Positions 24,258-33,104 of a DNA stretch of 64,000 nt are shown piece by piece. This DNA comes from Clavelina lepadiformis (lineage: Eukaryota; Chordata; Ascidiacea; Aplousobranchia; Clavelinidae). The notes beneath the pieces are model-generated. The model searched no databases, was not told the DNA's origin, and saw only the letters and a list, made by a program, of their open reading frames with translations. A program made the position numbers and the translations under genes. Each line of letters begins with the position of its first letter. Positions within the stretch are counted from its first letter, which is position 1. The stretch lies in NCBI RefSeq assembly GCF_947623445.1, contig NC_135244.1, positions 4,402,001 through 4,466,000 of the forward strand. The letters are read 5' to 3'.

Positions 24258-25382
24258 CTTTAAGTGTTTCTCAACCTTTTTAGCCCACGGACTATTTTCC
24301 GTTAGCATAAGTATTCGCGGACTCAGGTAATAGGAATAAAAAATAAGTTAGTTCAACACTAAAACAGTAACACAACACAAAAAAAAGCAGAAGCGGTTTT
24401 TTTATTGGGCACATTTGCAATGTAAATCTCAATGAGAACCTTGAAAATTACGACCTTTGCTCAACCTGTCTCAGTGAGAACCTTGTCCCTGAACTTGTTT
24501 CACAAGTTTGTCGGAATCAGGAATTATGGTCGTCAACGCACATCTGATATCGTCTTCTGGTTAAAGTTCATTCCGGTGTTTGGTTTTAACCATAGCCAAT
24601 GTTGAAAATCCAGCTTCACGCAAGTACATGTTACGTTGTTTTACGCTTGATTTGCATTTGCATGCAGTCTTGTCTGCCTTCGCACGGAAGCGCTTGTCGA
24701 CTTCTCGACTCTCGAGCAATTATTATCCAAGCAGCAGAGAAAGAAGCGCGCACTGCTTTGTTGTGAGAGTAAACTAATCTTCCCCAAACGGTTGGGTGAT
24801 CAAGCGACTTCTCTTTACCTGATATTCTTTTTCTTTAAACACATCAAGAGACTTGTTGACGAATTTTTCATGGTTTGCTTCTAGGTGTCCACGAAGTTTT
24901 GCTTCGGCTGTGTGCTAAGACTTTTAAGCACAACACACACTGTGGCCTAACTTCACCATTTACCTCGACCGAAGTAAATCCAAGCGTCAATTAATCATCA
25001 TTATATGCAAACACCTGCTTTCGTTTTGCTATGATTAGATATTACATTAAGTTTTGAAATATTTTAACTTTTCGCCACCAACAATGCCTAATCTGGCTTC
25101 CTATGCACATACATTTGCGAGCATGACCTGGTGTGACGTGCGCAGGTGAAATCGCATTTCGGGAGAAGGAAAGAAACAAAAAAGGCGCTGACACTTGCGA
25201 ACTTTTTTTAAAATGAGAAAAAAGTATCTCTTGCGACCCCTACTTTTTTAGGCGAAAAACTGTCGCGAAAATTATGACCTATGCCTAATTTAATTATATA
25301 CGGTAAATTAATGGGTTTGCGGACTCACAAAAATCTTACGCGGACTCAAATGAGTCCGTGGACTCGGGGTTGAGAAACACTG
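24258..25382 (-). mobile_element. Internally deleted hAT element with BED-type transposase ends
   Basis: This insertion of about 1.1 kb is absent from the duplicate at 52.67 kb. Its ends are TAAGTGTTTCTCAACC and GGTTGAGAAACACTG, and TACTACA occurs on both sides. On the minus strand, about 24860-24990 encodes SVEVNGEVRPQCVLCLKVL followed by LRGHLEANH, a BED zinc finger (C-x2-C ... H-x4-H). About 24470-24640 encodes a YLREAGFSTLAMVKTK block and then EDDIRCALT, the hATC end typical of ZBED/Charlie-like transposases. The catalytic middle is missing and the frames are broken. It lies 5' of type B copy 1. Confidence 0.8.
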
Positions 25383-25980
25383 TACTACAATCTTACACGT
25401 TGAAAAGCACTCCTATAGGTTAACCGAAATGTGACGTCATAATACAAGTTGAAAACGTTTTTGGAAAGCTCTTTTCAGAATAGAACGTCTCTATTTTACC
25501 GAAAAATAATGTACTTTCGAAGCGGTTTTCATGGTTTTTTGTAAACCTAACTTGAATATTGTGACCTAAACCTAACTCGAATCTTTTCTCTGATCTAAAT
25601 CTATCTTCAAAATCTAAATGGCTAGAATAATTTTCGTATGCCCAAGGTTTCCGAAGTTTTTGCTGGCATTTGTTTCGTTGGGACAGTTTTTGCACCTCTA
25701 TGACGTAAATGCAAGTCCTTGCTAACGAAAGTCGTTTCTTTGGTTGGGAACCTTTGCTATATGTTTTCCTTTGTCTTATAGGTTGATCGTCTATTCACTA
25801 TATAATCTCAGAAAGTAATGCTTCAAGACTTCAGATCATGATAACATTTCATATAGACCTAAATACGACAGCGAAGTTCGTTTTGGTGAAGTAGACAGTC
25901 AATACATGGGTATTTACGTTTTAAGTGCTTCTAGACAATTCATATAAACAAAGAAGGCTTAAAGTTTAACAATTACTTAC

Positions 25981-26116
25981 AAGTATTATCGTCAGTTTTG
26001 CAGAAGCTCCACATCCCGTAAATCTGATCCCAGTATAACATCAGAAAAACAGATATGGCAAAACATACGCAAATAATAATTAGAGAAACAATTTTAGCAT
26101 TACAATTTTTCACCAT
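25981..26116 (-). pseudogene. Orphan type A exon 1
   Basis: This is a 136-nt copy of exon 1 (ATG at 26114-26116) encoding MVKNCNAKIVSL, a hydrophobic anchor and DQIYGMW, followed by the donor GTAAGT. No type A exons follow downstream on the minus strand; the next gene is type B copy 1. It is the tandem duplicate of 35738-35873. Its donor phase (+1) fits exon 2 of type B, so a chimeric transcript is possible but unproven. Confidence 0.8.
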
Positions 26117-27535
26117 CTGTCTCATGCCGCTTACAACTCTTCTGTAACTGACACCTGAAGTCTTATTCTATTAATATATAGAAATGTTATTGTGATAATG
26201 CTGGTAATGCTGAACCAATCCTGTAACATATATTGCTTGTTAAGGTGAGCCTATTCATAGAGGCTTCTAACAAATCTACCGCTACAGTTAACTTATTTGT
26301 TTGTATCAAACAATAATCAGATATTCTCATAAAATCACCAACACAAAAAATCTAGGGAAATCGTGGTGAAATTACATGGAAGTGTATCCGTTAGCCACCT
26401 TAATTTTTCTCTTTTCTACTTTTATAGTATAAACTTTTATACTTTGTTTCAAGTTTTTCTTGCTACTACGCCTTTTAATTTTATATTGGACCATTTACAT
26501 TCTCACCCACAGATTTGATTGTTCATCTTGACGGCTTATTGTTTGAAGACTAGCTTCAATTAGCCGTGATCAATATTATAATGGCTTGTTTTCCACTGCT
26601 GTAATATATGACCAAAGTCCTTGTTGGCTTGTAAAGATGACAATAAATTTGTCTATCTTAACACTGAACTTCTTGAAATTGAACTCAACGATGGTTAGAC
26701 TGGAATGACAACTGTATATACTGATTATGTTGAAGTTTCTTTGAACAATTACATTAAAACAAAACATTGGCACAGCAACAGCATAAAGACGTCCATGTTA
26801 CAGCGACGATCTTATTAGACTGATTGCATTGAACAACTGTGAATAATACACGCAGGATAGGCAGACACGACATTTATGCCACGACTTAAATCTGACAACA
26901 GGAAATCATAGGCACACAATGCAATGCTTCGCAAAGCAGATTTCCGAAAACAAGAATTATACATTGTTTTCGATCTGTATACTATATTGCTCATTTAGGC
27001 CAACCCCATCAAAATAGCCTATGTTAAACATATATGCTTGTAGATTTAGGCTGGTCTATTAGGTACCGTTGTTGCGGGTCTACTCTTATCTTTCGTTTTC
27101 AAAGGTTGGAAAAGTGTATTCCAATACAACATTTTTCATTGAATACCAGTGTGATAACAGGTTTAACTCGACGCCTATTGGACCTTTTCTTTTGTTTTAG
27201 TAACATGATATCATTATTACGTTAACCGGTTCTAGGTCGATTCAACCCACGTACGATTCAACCCGCGGACGATTCAACCCAGGACGATTGAAACGGCGGA
27301 CGATTCAAACCAAGACCATTCAATTAACCCGCGGACCATTCAACCCGCGGACGATTCAACCCATTTACAAAAACGTCTACAAAGTTCGTTATCAGGCACG
27401 GATGCCGCTTGTACCACTATACCAATATAGATCTTGTGATGAAATGAAATCAAGTTAATGAATCGTGTTGTAACTAGTAGGCCTGCTTAGCGAAAAATAA
27501 ATAGAGCTTACACATCGATTAAAAGTCAAACCATT

Positions 27536-28274
27536 CATCTAGAACGCTGCAGACTCTTCTACCGTCAGATGAGGGCGCTAAACGACGGCAGATGGCGTCT
27601 TTACAACACGACTGACAATGTCAGATGGTACAAAGCACAAGTGAACAAGGATTACACACAAAGGAGCAATAAAAACCAGGGCTTCGGAGCAGGCGTAAAT
27701 TTTAAATTGCTCCAGCTCCAGCTCCGGAGCTCTCTTTTCTCATAAATTAGCTCCAGCTCCAGCTCCGGAGCTCATTGATACCACTGCTCCGGCTCCAGCT
27801 CCGGCTCCATTACGTCACAAACTGAGGTTTAAGGATGAAGGCTCAATTTGGAATATATAGCTCAATAGGTCAGTCAGTAGTCAGTACCATCGCTACTATG
27901 AACATGTGACTGCTCTGCTGTCAAATTCCCAGTAATTCTTAATTTGGTGAAGGGTTGCTCTTAAATTATGTGAATTCAGCCAATAGTAGTAGGCTAGTAG
28001 CATAGCATCTTATGAAATACATCGGAGCCGGAGCTATGTTTCAAACAACTGGCTCCAGCTCCTGCTCCGGCTCCATTTGAATTTCAAGAAGAACTCCGGC
28101 TCCAGCTCCAGCTCCTTTGAAAATGCACGGCTCCGGGGCTCCGGCTCCGGGCTCCGGGTCCAAAGCCCTGATAAAAACGATATTGTAAAGGGCGGTGGTG
28201 CAGTAATTCTATGGGAATCATCATTCGTGAATTTCGAAGTGACTGGTACCTTTAAGGAAGTGCTGTCCCGATAG
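27536..28274 (+). pseudogene. Captured METTL24-like last exon, split by a MITE (copy 1)
   Basis: The exon-7 remnant runs in the + direction, opposite to the parent genes. It starts inside exon 7 at HLERC, lacks the acceptor and the LLETGLYK part, and reads ALNDGRWRLYNTT (parent DGGW). The hAT MITE then interrupts it, and it resumes KNDIVKGGGAVILW to the original stop. About 40 bp of parental 3' flank follow. The 5' part resembles type A (HLERCRLFYRQM) and the 3' part type B (WYKAQV, DIVKGGG). It cannot make the domain. Confidence 0.85.
27677..28170. mobile_element. hAT MITE with GCTCC-repeat interior (copy 1)
   Basis: The 8-bp TSD ATAAAAAC is perfect at 27669-27676 and 28171-28178. The parental exon (AGCAATAAAAACGAT) gives the unoccupied site. 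TIRs are CAGGGCTTCGGA and its near-inverse CCAAAGCCCTG. The interior has inverted arrays of GCTCCAGCTCCGGAGC-like repeats. It is 494 bp with no transposase. The same insertion is at 37434-37927. Confidence 0.92.
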
Positions 28275-28452
28275 AAATATTGCGCAAAACTAAAAGCTAT
28301 TCTCATAATTACAACGTGTTGAATCGTCCTGGGTTGAATCGTCCGTGGGTTGAATCGTCCGTGGGTTGAATCGTCCAGGGATTGAATCGTCCGTGGTTGA
28401 ATGGTCCTGGGTTGAATTCTCCATGGGTTGAATCGTCCGTCCGTCCAATTGA

Positions 28453-30840
28453 AACGGTTACTGTTTTCAGGGTACAAAATAAAGCTTCGTTCAGTAGACT
28501 GCAAATTACCGACTCTCTATATCAGACTAACGCGTTGAACTCCGTAGTACAAATGACGTAAATCGGAAGTAATCAAAACGGAGTTGCATATACTAAACAC
28601 GGCCAAAATATAGTACAGCGCTTATTGTTAAGCACACGAAATAAGCACAAATAACATTATAATATCATCAGATCTGCACAAGAATTCCATAAGAATAAGG
28701 GCTAATTATGACAATTAGCACAATGGTACTTATCGTGCGACTTAAAAGTTTAACCTTACTCTTACCACACTGAAGTAATAAGGGACCTGTAACATATCTT
28801 TTGCACTTCCCCATCAATTTTTAATTAACTGCATAAAAACTGTTGTTGAAAGTTTGTGACGTAACAATAAGTATCAGTAATGCATAAAACTCACTGTGAA
28901 ACACGTTACTCACTTTTTCGTGACGTTCACTTACCTTAGTCAGTAAAGTTTAGTATATTGGAATATTATTTCCTTGTCTTGGCTTTAGCTTGGATTGAAG
29001 AAAAGCTGGTGAGTGTTTGTTTGATTTTCCAGTGTTTGCATTGTACCGGAATAAAATTTAATTTGGATCCATTGAAAGGTAATTAAACTGAATTCAGAAA
29101 TATACCGGTACATAGGTTACTGCAGTACTGTGTTCTATGTGTTAAGATCAAGACATCTAAACAGACAAATGCAACAATATTCGTAAGCCCGTCAGAAATT
29201 ACACAACTAAAGTAGCTTTGTAGAAAACTTATGTATAGAATGTACCATCTCCCCAAAATTGTTTTCAAGTGGTGTACACCTAAGCAGCAAACTCGAATCG
29301 ATCTCTGGTTGTGAGATCATATAGCCTACACGTCTGAGTCAATAAACTTCGCTTGATCTGACTTCCATGAAGGCTACGTTCGTACGCTACGCTACGACGT
29401 TCTTCTCTGCCAACACTATTTGCAGAGAAACAGTAGGATAAAAACTCAAACTAAAACGTTTATTTAAACTAGTGAAACATAAGACATTCCATGACATTAT
29501 GTCGTGCAGTACAGCACAAGCATCTGTATAGCAGGCCTGATAATAATAATCATATGTGAAGACTGCGCCAAGAAGTCGGAAAATTTTAAGAGGCAGTGCT
29601 ATGTGGCGCGAAGCGCTACAAACTAAACTTACGAAGGCCTAGAGTAGTTATATGATAACCTGACATAATCTTTATTTTCGTAATGAGACAAGTCTTTGCA
29701 TGACTTAAACTCGCCGGTGATCCGTCATTGCTCGAGCTCCGGTTTGTTTACCGAGATAATCGCTTGGCAGTTCCGATTGACACAGTTTTTTTTATTTGTA
29801 TTTTTGAATTTTTTCCGTGGTATTGCCCGAATTGGAATTGTTCAATAGCAGCGCAGACCTTTTTATAGAATTTTGAACGACTGCGGATGCCCACACACAA
29901 AAATCATCAAGTTTTTTAATTTTGCGGGTCGTAATACAGAATTGATTCAATACTGCAAACCAGTTTCCGCAAAATGGTAGTACACTTTTTAAAGTAGGAG
30001 AATGTAAATTAAACCCTTTTTGATAAAATTTCAACTCCTATTAATTAACTCTTCATGAGCAGACTAGTTTAGCTTTTTGAGTTTGTGGTCGAAAGGCCCT
30101 TGCTTGAGAGGATCGCTATAAACGATTTTCTCTGTACGAAGATGTATGTCGATGTATGTCGAACGATGTATGTCGAAGGTTAAAGCGGTAACGTTGTTCG
30201 TTTGCTGACTCTTGACTCAAAAGGCTGCTGCTCCAATTGTTTGTTAGCTTCGCTCATACATTAAAAAACCACCACCTACTGGGTTCAACGCTTTTATCGA
30301 ACTGCTGTCTTGTGCGGAAGCAGTGAAGAAAAGGAATGGGAAAACGGAAGCGCAGTGAAAAAATTACCACGTGCGGGAAGTATTCTGAGGGCGCCAACCA
30401 GCGACAAACCAAAAAGTACCCAACTGCCGCTACACGTGAATAAGTAACTACGTAGCATGTGACGATTTGATCTACAAACAAGTAACTGAATAAGAAACCA
30501 CATAACTAAAATATGTGTTGTAACTATTTAACTCATGTATTGTATATGAATAATTAACCAGGGAAACAATAACCAATTTCACGCTGGTCTCTAAAACTTC
30601 CGTAGCACTGCTGCAGGCCATACGTAACTAGGATCATAAGCAAAAATACACACAGCACACACCAGGCTAAACTTGTATCGGATTGGATTTCTGGAGCATC
30701 TTCCATGGCTTGCAAAGTAGGTCTGCATATAGCACTTGCTCCTGTTCAGTAGACAGTTCTAAATTCGTTCAATACTGTATAAAAAAATAGTACATAAAAA
30801 CGTGTGACTGTCGGAACTAGCGCAAGGGCTTGTTCGGTTC
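28453..30840. other. Partial duplicate of 9.07-11.13 kb, no gene seen
   Basis: The segment is collinear with the left part of copy 1. It has an extra segment of about 0.3 kb at 30.03-30.34 kb that includes a short ATGTATGTCGA repeat at about 30139-30178. Minus-strand frames containing LNQFCITT.KIKKLD recur in all three copies but are broken differently, so I treat them as non-coding. Confidence 0.45.
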
Positions 30841-30994
30841 GGGGGCTTGTTCGGTTCGGGTTCGGGCTTGTTCGAGCACATGCACAACAACAACAACATG
30901 GTTTCCAGCAAAGGAAATAAGAAAGCCGTCAAGAAGTGAAGAAAGGTGCCAAGAAAAAGTGAAGATTTAGATCTCTGGGAAGCATAGGTGAAGA

Positions 30995-32218
30995 ATGGCC
31001 GAAACCCTCACCTACGCAGACAGAGTTAAAAGACAATGGAACAATGATGTGGCTGAAGAATACAGCAACCATTGCGAGGTGACCATCCAATTGACCAATG
31101 ATAGCAAGAGGGAAGACATCTACAAGATGCTAAAAGAAACCAAGATATCGCTTGATTACATCGAAGGAATAATTCAAAAACCGGGAAACATGGTAAATAT
31201 TACGTTAGACCGAAAAAACAATGCTATAAGACTTGCAGAATTACTTCGAAAGAGGCCGGAAGTAAAGTATGCCATAGCCCACGGAGACGAAAGAATAGAC
31301 CTCACGGTCAGATGGGTACCGATCCACTACCCACAGAAACACATCGATGCAATCCTTGCAGAATATGAGATTCAAGGCCCAGCACGTTTGGGCGTCGATA
31401 AATACGGCATCAAAGATGGAAGGAGAATCTACAAAGTGAACAAGAAAACGTTGGAACGACACCAACTCCCATCGTACCTGTACCTGGGAAAAATCAGATG
31501 TGCGGTAAGCTATAACGGACAAATTCAAACATGCTCCTTCTGTACAGAACAAGGACATAAATTCAAGGAGTGCCCAAAGAGAAGGCGAGAAGGCGAACGA
31601 GACGAACGAGATATCCCGATGACGACCGCTCAGACAGTAAAAGCCGACCGGGAGGGATCACCACCACCCCCCAGCGATAGTAAAAAAGTATTTTCTGCCT
31701 TGGCAGGAACAATCGAACTACTACGAGCAAAGAGCACCAAGGATACGGAGAAAAGCCGAACGGGAGCGGAACCCCCACTGGAAGAAAGCCCGCAGTTAGA
31801 CCCCGATGAGCGATCCTCGGAACGACCCTTGGAGCGAGACCAAAGTGAGAGCCGTGGAAACAAAAGAAAGAATAGAAATGGAGACTTAGACGAACAACAA
31901 GAAGAACCCGAAGCACAGGGATTTATGGACGGACAAATTCCATACGATGCTTCCAATCTCCCACCGAACCTAACACGCATGATCCCCTGCTCATGCGGAC
32001 AGCACAACCGAATCCGGAGAAACAAGAGCTCATCAAGAACAATCCCGAATTTTAAAGAACCGAACTACTGTAAAGGTTGTACGGCAGCCTTTATGCGATG
32101 TGCCTGTACCCCATTCGCCGTAATACGAATCAACAACAGACTTAAGCCGTTCCAGTGCAAAGGATGTGAAATGACTTACGAACCAAATACCGAACACCTT
32201 AATATCACTGTAAACTAA
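30995..32218 (+). CDS. LINE ORF1 protein (gag-like, CCHC zinc knuckle)
   Basis: This is an intact 407-aa frame, more GC-rich than its surroundings. Residues about 28-110 (VTIQLTND ... IDLTVRWVPI) look like the RRM/gag-like fold of L1/Tx1 or Jockey-type ORF1 proteins. RRIYKVNKK and LPSYLYLGK..CAVSYNGQ precede a CCHC knuckle, CSFCTEQGHKFKEC (residues 180-193, C-x2-C-x4-H-x4-C). A charged, low-complexity middle follows. The tail has a second cysteine cluster (CSCGQ, YCKGC, RCAC, QCKGC). Such proteins bind the element RNA as chaperones in the RNP. The ATG is preceded by GGTGAAGA. The clade is not settled. Confidence 0.85.
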   Translation: MAETLTYADRVKRQWNNDVAEEYSNHCEVTIQLTNDSKREDIYKMLKETKISLDYIEGIIQKPGNMVNITLDRKNNAIRLAELLRKRPEVKYAIAHGDERIDLTVRWVPIHYPQKHIDAILAEYEIQGPARLGVDKYGIKDGRRIYKVNKKTLERHQLPSYLYLGKIRCAVSYNGQIQTCSFCTEQGHKFKECPKRRREGERDERDIPMTTAQTVKADREGSPPPPSDSKKVFSALAGTIELLRAKSTKDTEKSRTGAEPPLEESPQLDPDERSSERPLERDQSESRGNKRKNRNGDLDEQQEEPEAQGFMDGQIPYDASNLPPNLTRMIPCSCGQHNRIRRNKSSSRTIPNFKEPNYCKGCTAAFMRCACTPFAVIRINNRLKPFQCKGCEMTYEPNTEHLNITVN

Positions 32219-32376
32219 AGATTGTAAACCTCTATGTGTTTCCTGTTCTAGAACGAATCCTGGTTCAAACCTACGAAACGCATTGCCTTACTGTAATTTG
32301 CGTCTATTCCGAACATTGAAGTAATCGTATTTAGTTTTTTGTGTCCCCTGTTTATACGATCATTTTTTTTTCTCTC

Positions 32377-32419
32377 TTATTAAACGTGCCTTAACAATGT
32401 ATTAAGAAACGTTTAATAA
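32377..32419 (+). repeat. Inverted repeat near 3' end of the ORF1-only element
   Basis: TTATTAAACGT (32377-32387) is exactly complementary to ACGTTTAATAA (32409-32419) around a 21-nt loop. It could be a 3' hairpin read by the element's replication machinery or the remnant of another insertion's ends. Confidence 0.5.
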
Positions 32420-33104
32420 ACCAAAACACAATAATCTTATTGCAATTATGACACACAATGTCCTAAGTTTATTTAGTTCTTTTCTTAATAAAGCTAAGTA
32501 TTTCAATATAAACACAGAGTAATTTATTCATAGCACCATTTACTGCAATGCCTGCAGTGGCAGTTATTTCTAAATATAATAACATGATTGGTAACTAAAT
32601 ACAGTGACAATAAACAAAGCAAGCATTTAATTTATACAATTAATTGACTCGGATTTCGTAATAAAATGTATAACTTACAAATACTAACCAAGCTACTTCA
32701 AATTTTCTCAAGCCACAGTTCGCAACCCAAACGATAGTTGCCAGAAACATAGCCTATTGATGGGTCGTAAGTATGGTTTGCTCAAAAACATAACTGTTTA
32801 AGTATTTGAATGAATTACAGTCCTGCTATTTTTGTGTTGCAGGCATTGTGTAGAATTTTTTTCAAACAATTTTGGGTTTGCCAAACGATTTCGTTGAGAA
32901 ATGCTAGTCTATTGTCTGCATCATTTTTATAGGGGAATGTAGGCTAATAAAACGTCGGTCGTAAATAATAGTAATTTACACAAAAACTTTTGTAAAACAA
33001 AGAGACCTATCTTAAATGTCTAAAGTATATTACTAAATAGTATAGCCCAGTTTTGGGGGATATTTTTCACAATCATAGTAAGTTCCTTCAGCTTTGCTTG
33101 AATT

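Larger units (their letters stand above)
9069..25761. repeat. Segmental duplication, copy 1 (one A gene plus one B gene)
   Basis: The unit starts at the shared AAACGGTTACTG and is collinear with 39.6-53.05 kb. The offset is about 29.1 kb at the left, shifting to 28.6, 28.4 and 27.3 kb to the right. The shifts mark copy-1-specific events: a 279-bp deletion in the A gene (at 12840/12841), the 820-bp pogo-like MITE (14654-15473), extra copies of a 76-bp repeat (22.75-23.0 kb) and the 1.1-kb hAT (24.26-25.38 kb). A partial third copy starts at 28451. Between 9069 and 12350 I see no recognisable gene except the candidate + strand exon at 11458-11590. Confidence 0.9.
27236..28452. mobile_element. 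Foldback-like element with captured host exon, copy 1
   Basis: The left arm (27236-27362) consists of tandem, imperfect GGACGATTCAACCC units. The right arm (28317-28452) holds the same unit inverted (GGGTTGAATCGTCC). Long inverted arms built of short direct repeats are typical of foldback elements. Between them lie about 170 bp of unknown DNA and a copy of the last exon and 3' flank of the METTL24-like gene, which a hAT MITE interrupts. There is no transposase. Left flank matches 16.3-16.5 kb and right flank matches 9.07 kb, so the element sits exactly at a duplication junction. The second copy is at 36993-38209. Confidence 0.75.
30841..32428 (+). mobile_element. Non-LTR element carrying ORF1 only
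   Basis: Comparison with 11136-11683 shows that about 548 bp of the ancestral unit have been replaced by about 1.59 kb. The new DNA has a GGTTCGGG/GGGCTTGTTC-rich 5' end, an ACAACAACAAC run, a 13-codon upstream frame (MVSSKGNKK...) and ORF1. The roughly 0.2-kb 3' region ends in an 11-bp inverted repeat. No ORF2, endonuclease or RT follows. There is no clear poly(A) tail or target duplication, so the insertion route is uncertain. Confidence 0.75.

Noticed and set aside
25420..25695. 91-aa minus-strand frame kept at 52706-52981
   Set aside because: The copies are recent duplicates, so an open frame is expected by chance. No domain is recognised.
27236..27362. CRISPR-like appearance of the short regular repeats
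   Set aside because: Units are contiguous and imperfect without unique spacers, are paired with an inverted array, and lie in a eukaryotic genome.
28034..28504. 156-aa minus-strand frame rich in IQPRTIQ (also at 37791-38261)
   Set aside because: It is a translation of the foldback arm repeat, the captured exon's antisense strand and the GCTCC array. It has no independent coding support.
31241..32025. Three minus-strand frames of 105-131 aa opposite the LINE ORF1
   Set aside because: They are antisense shadows of the 407-aa frame, caused by its GC-rich coding bias.
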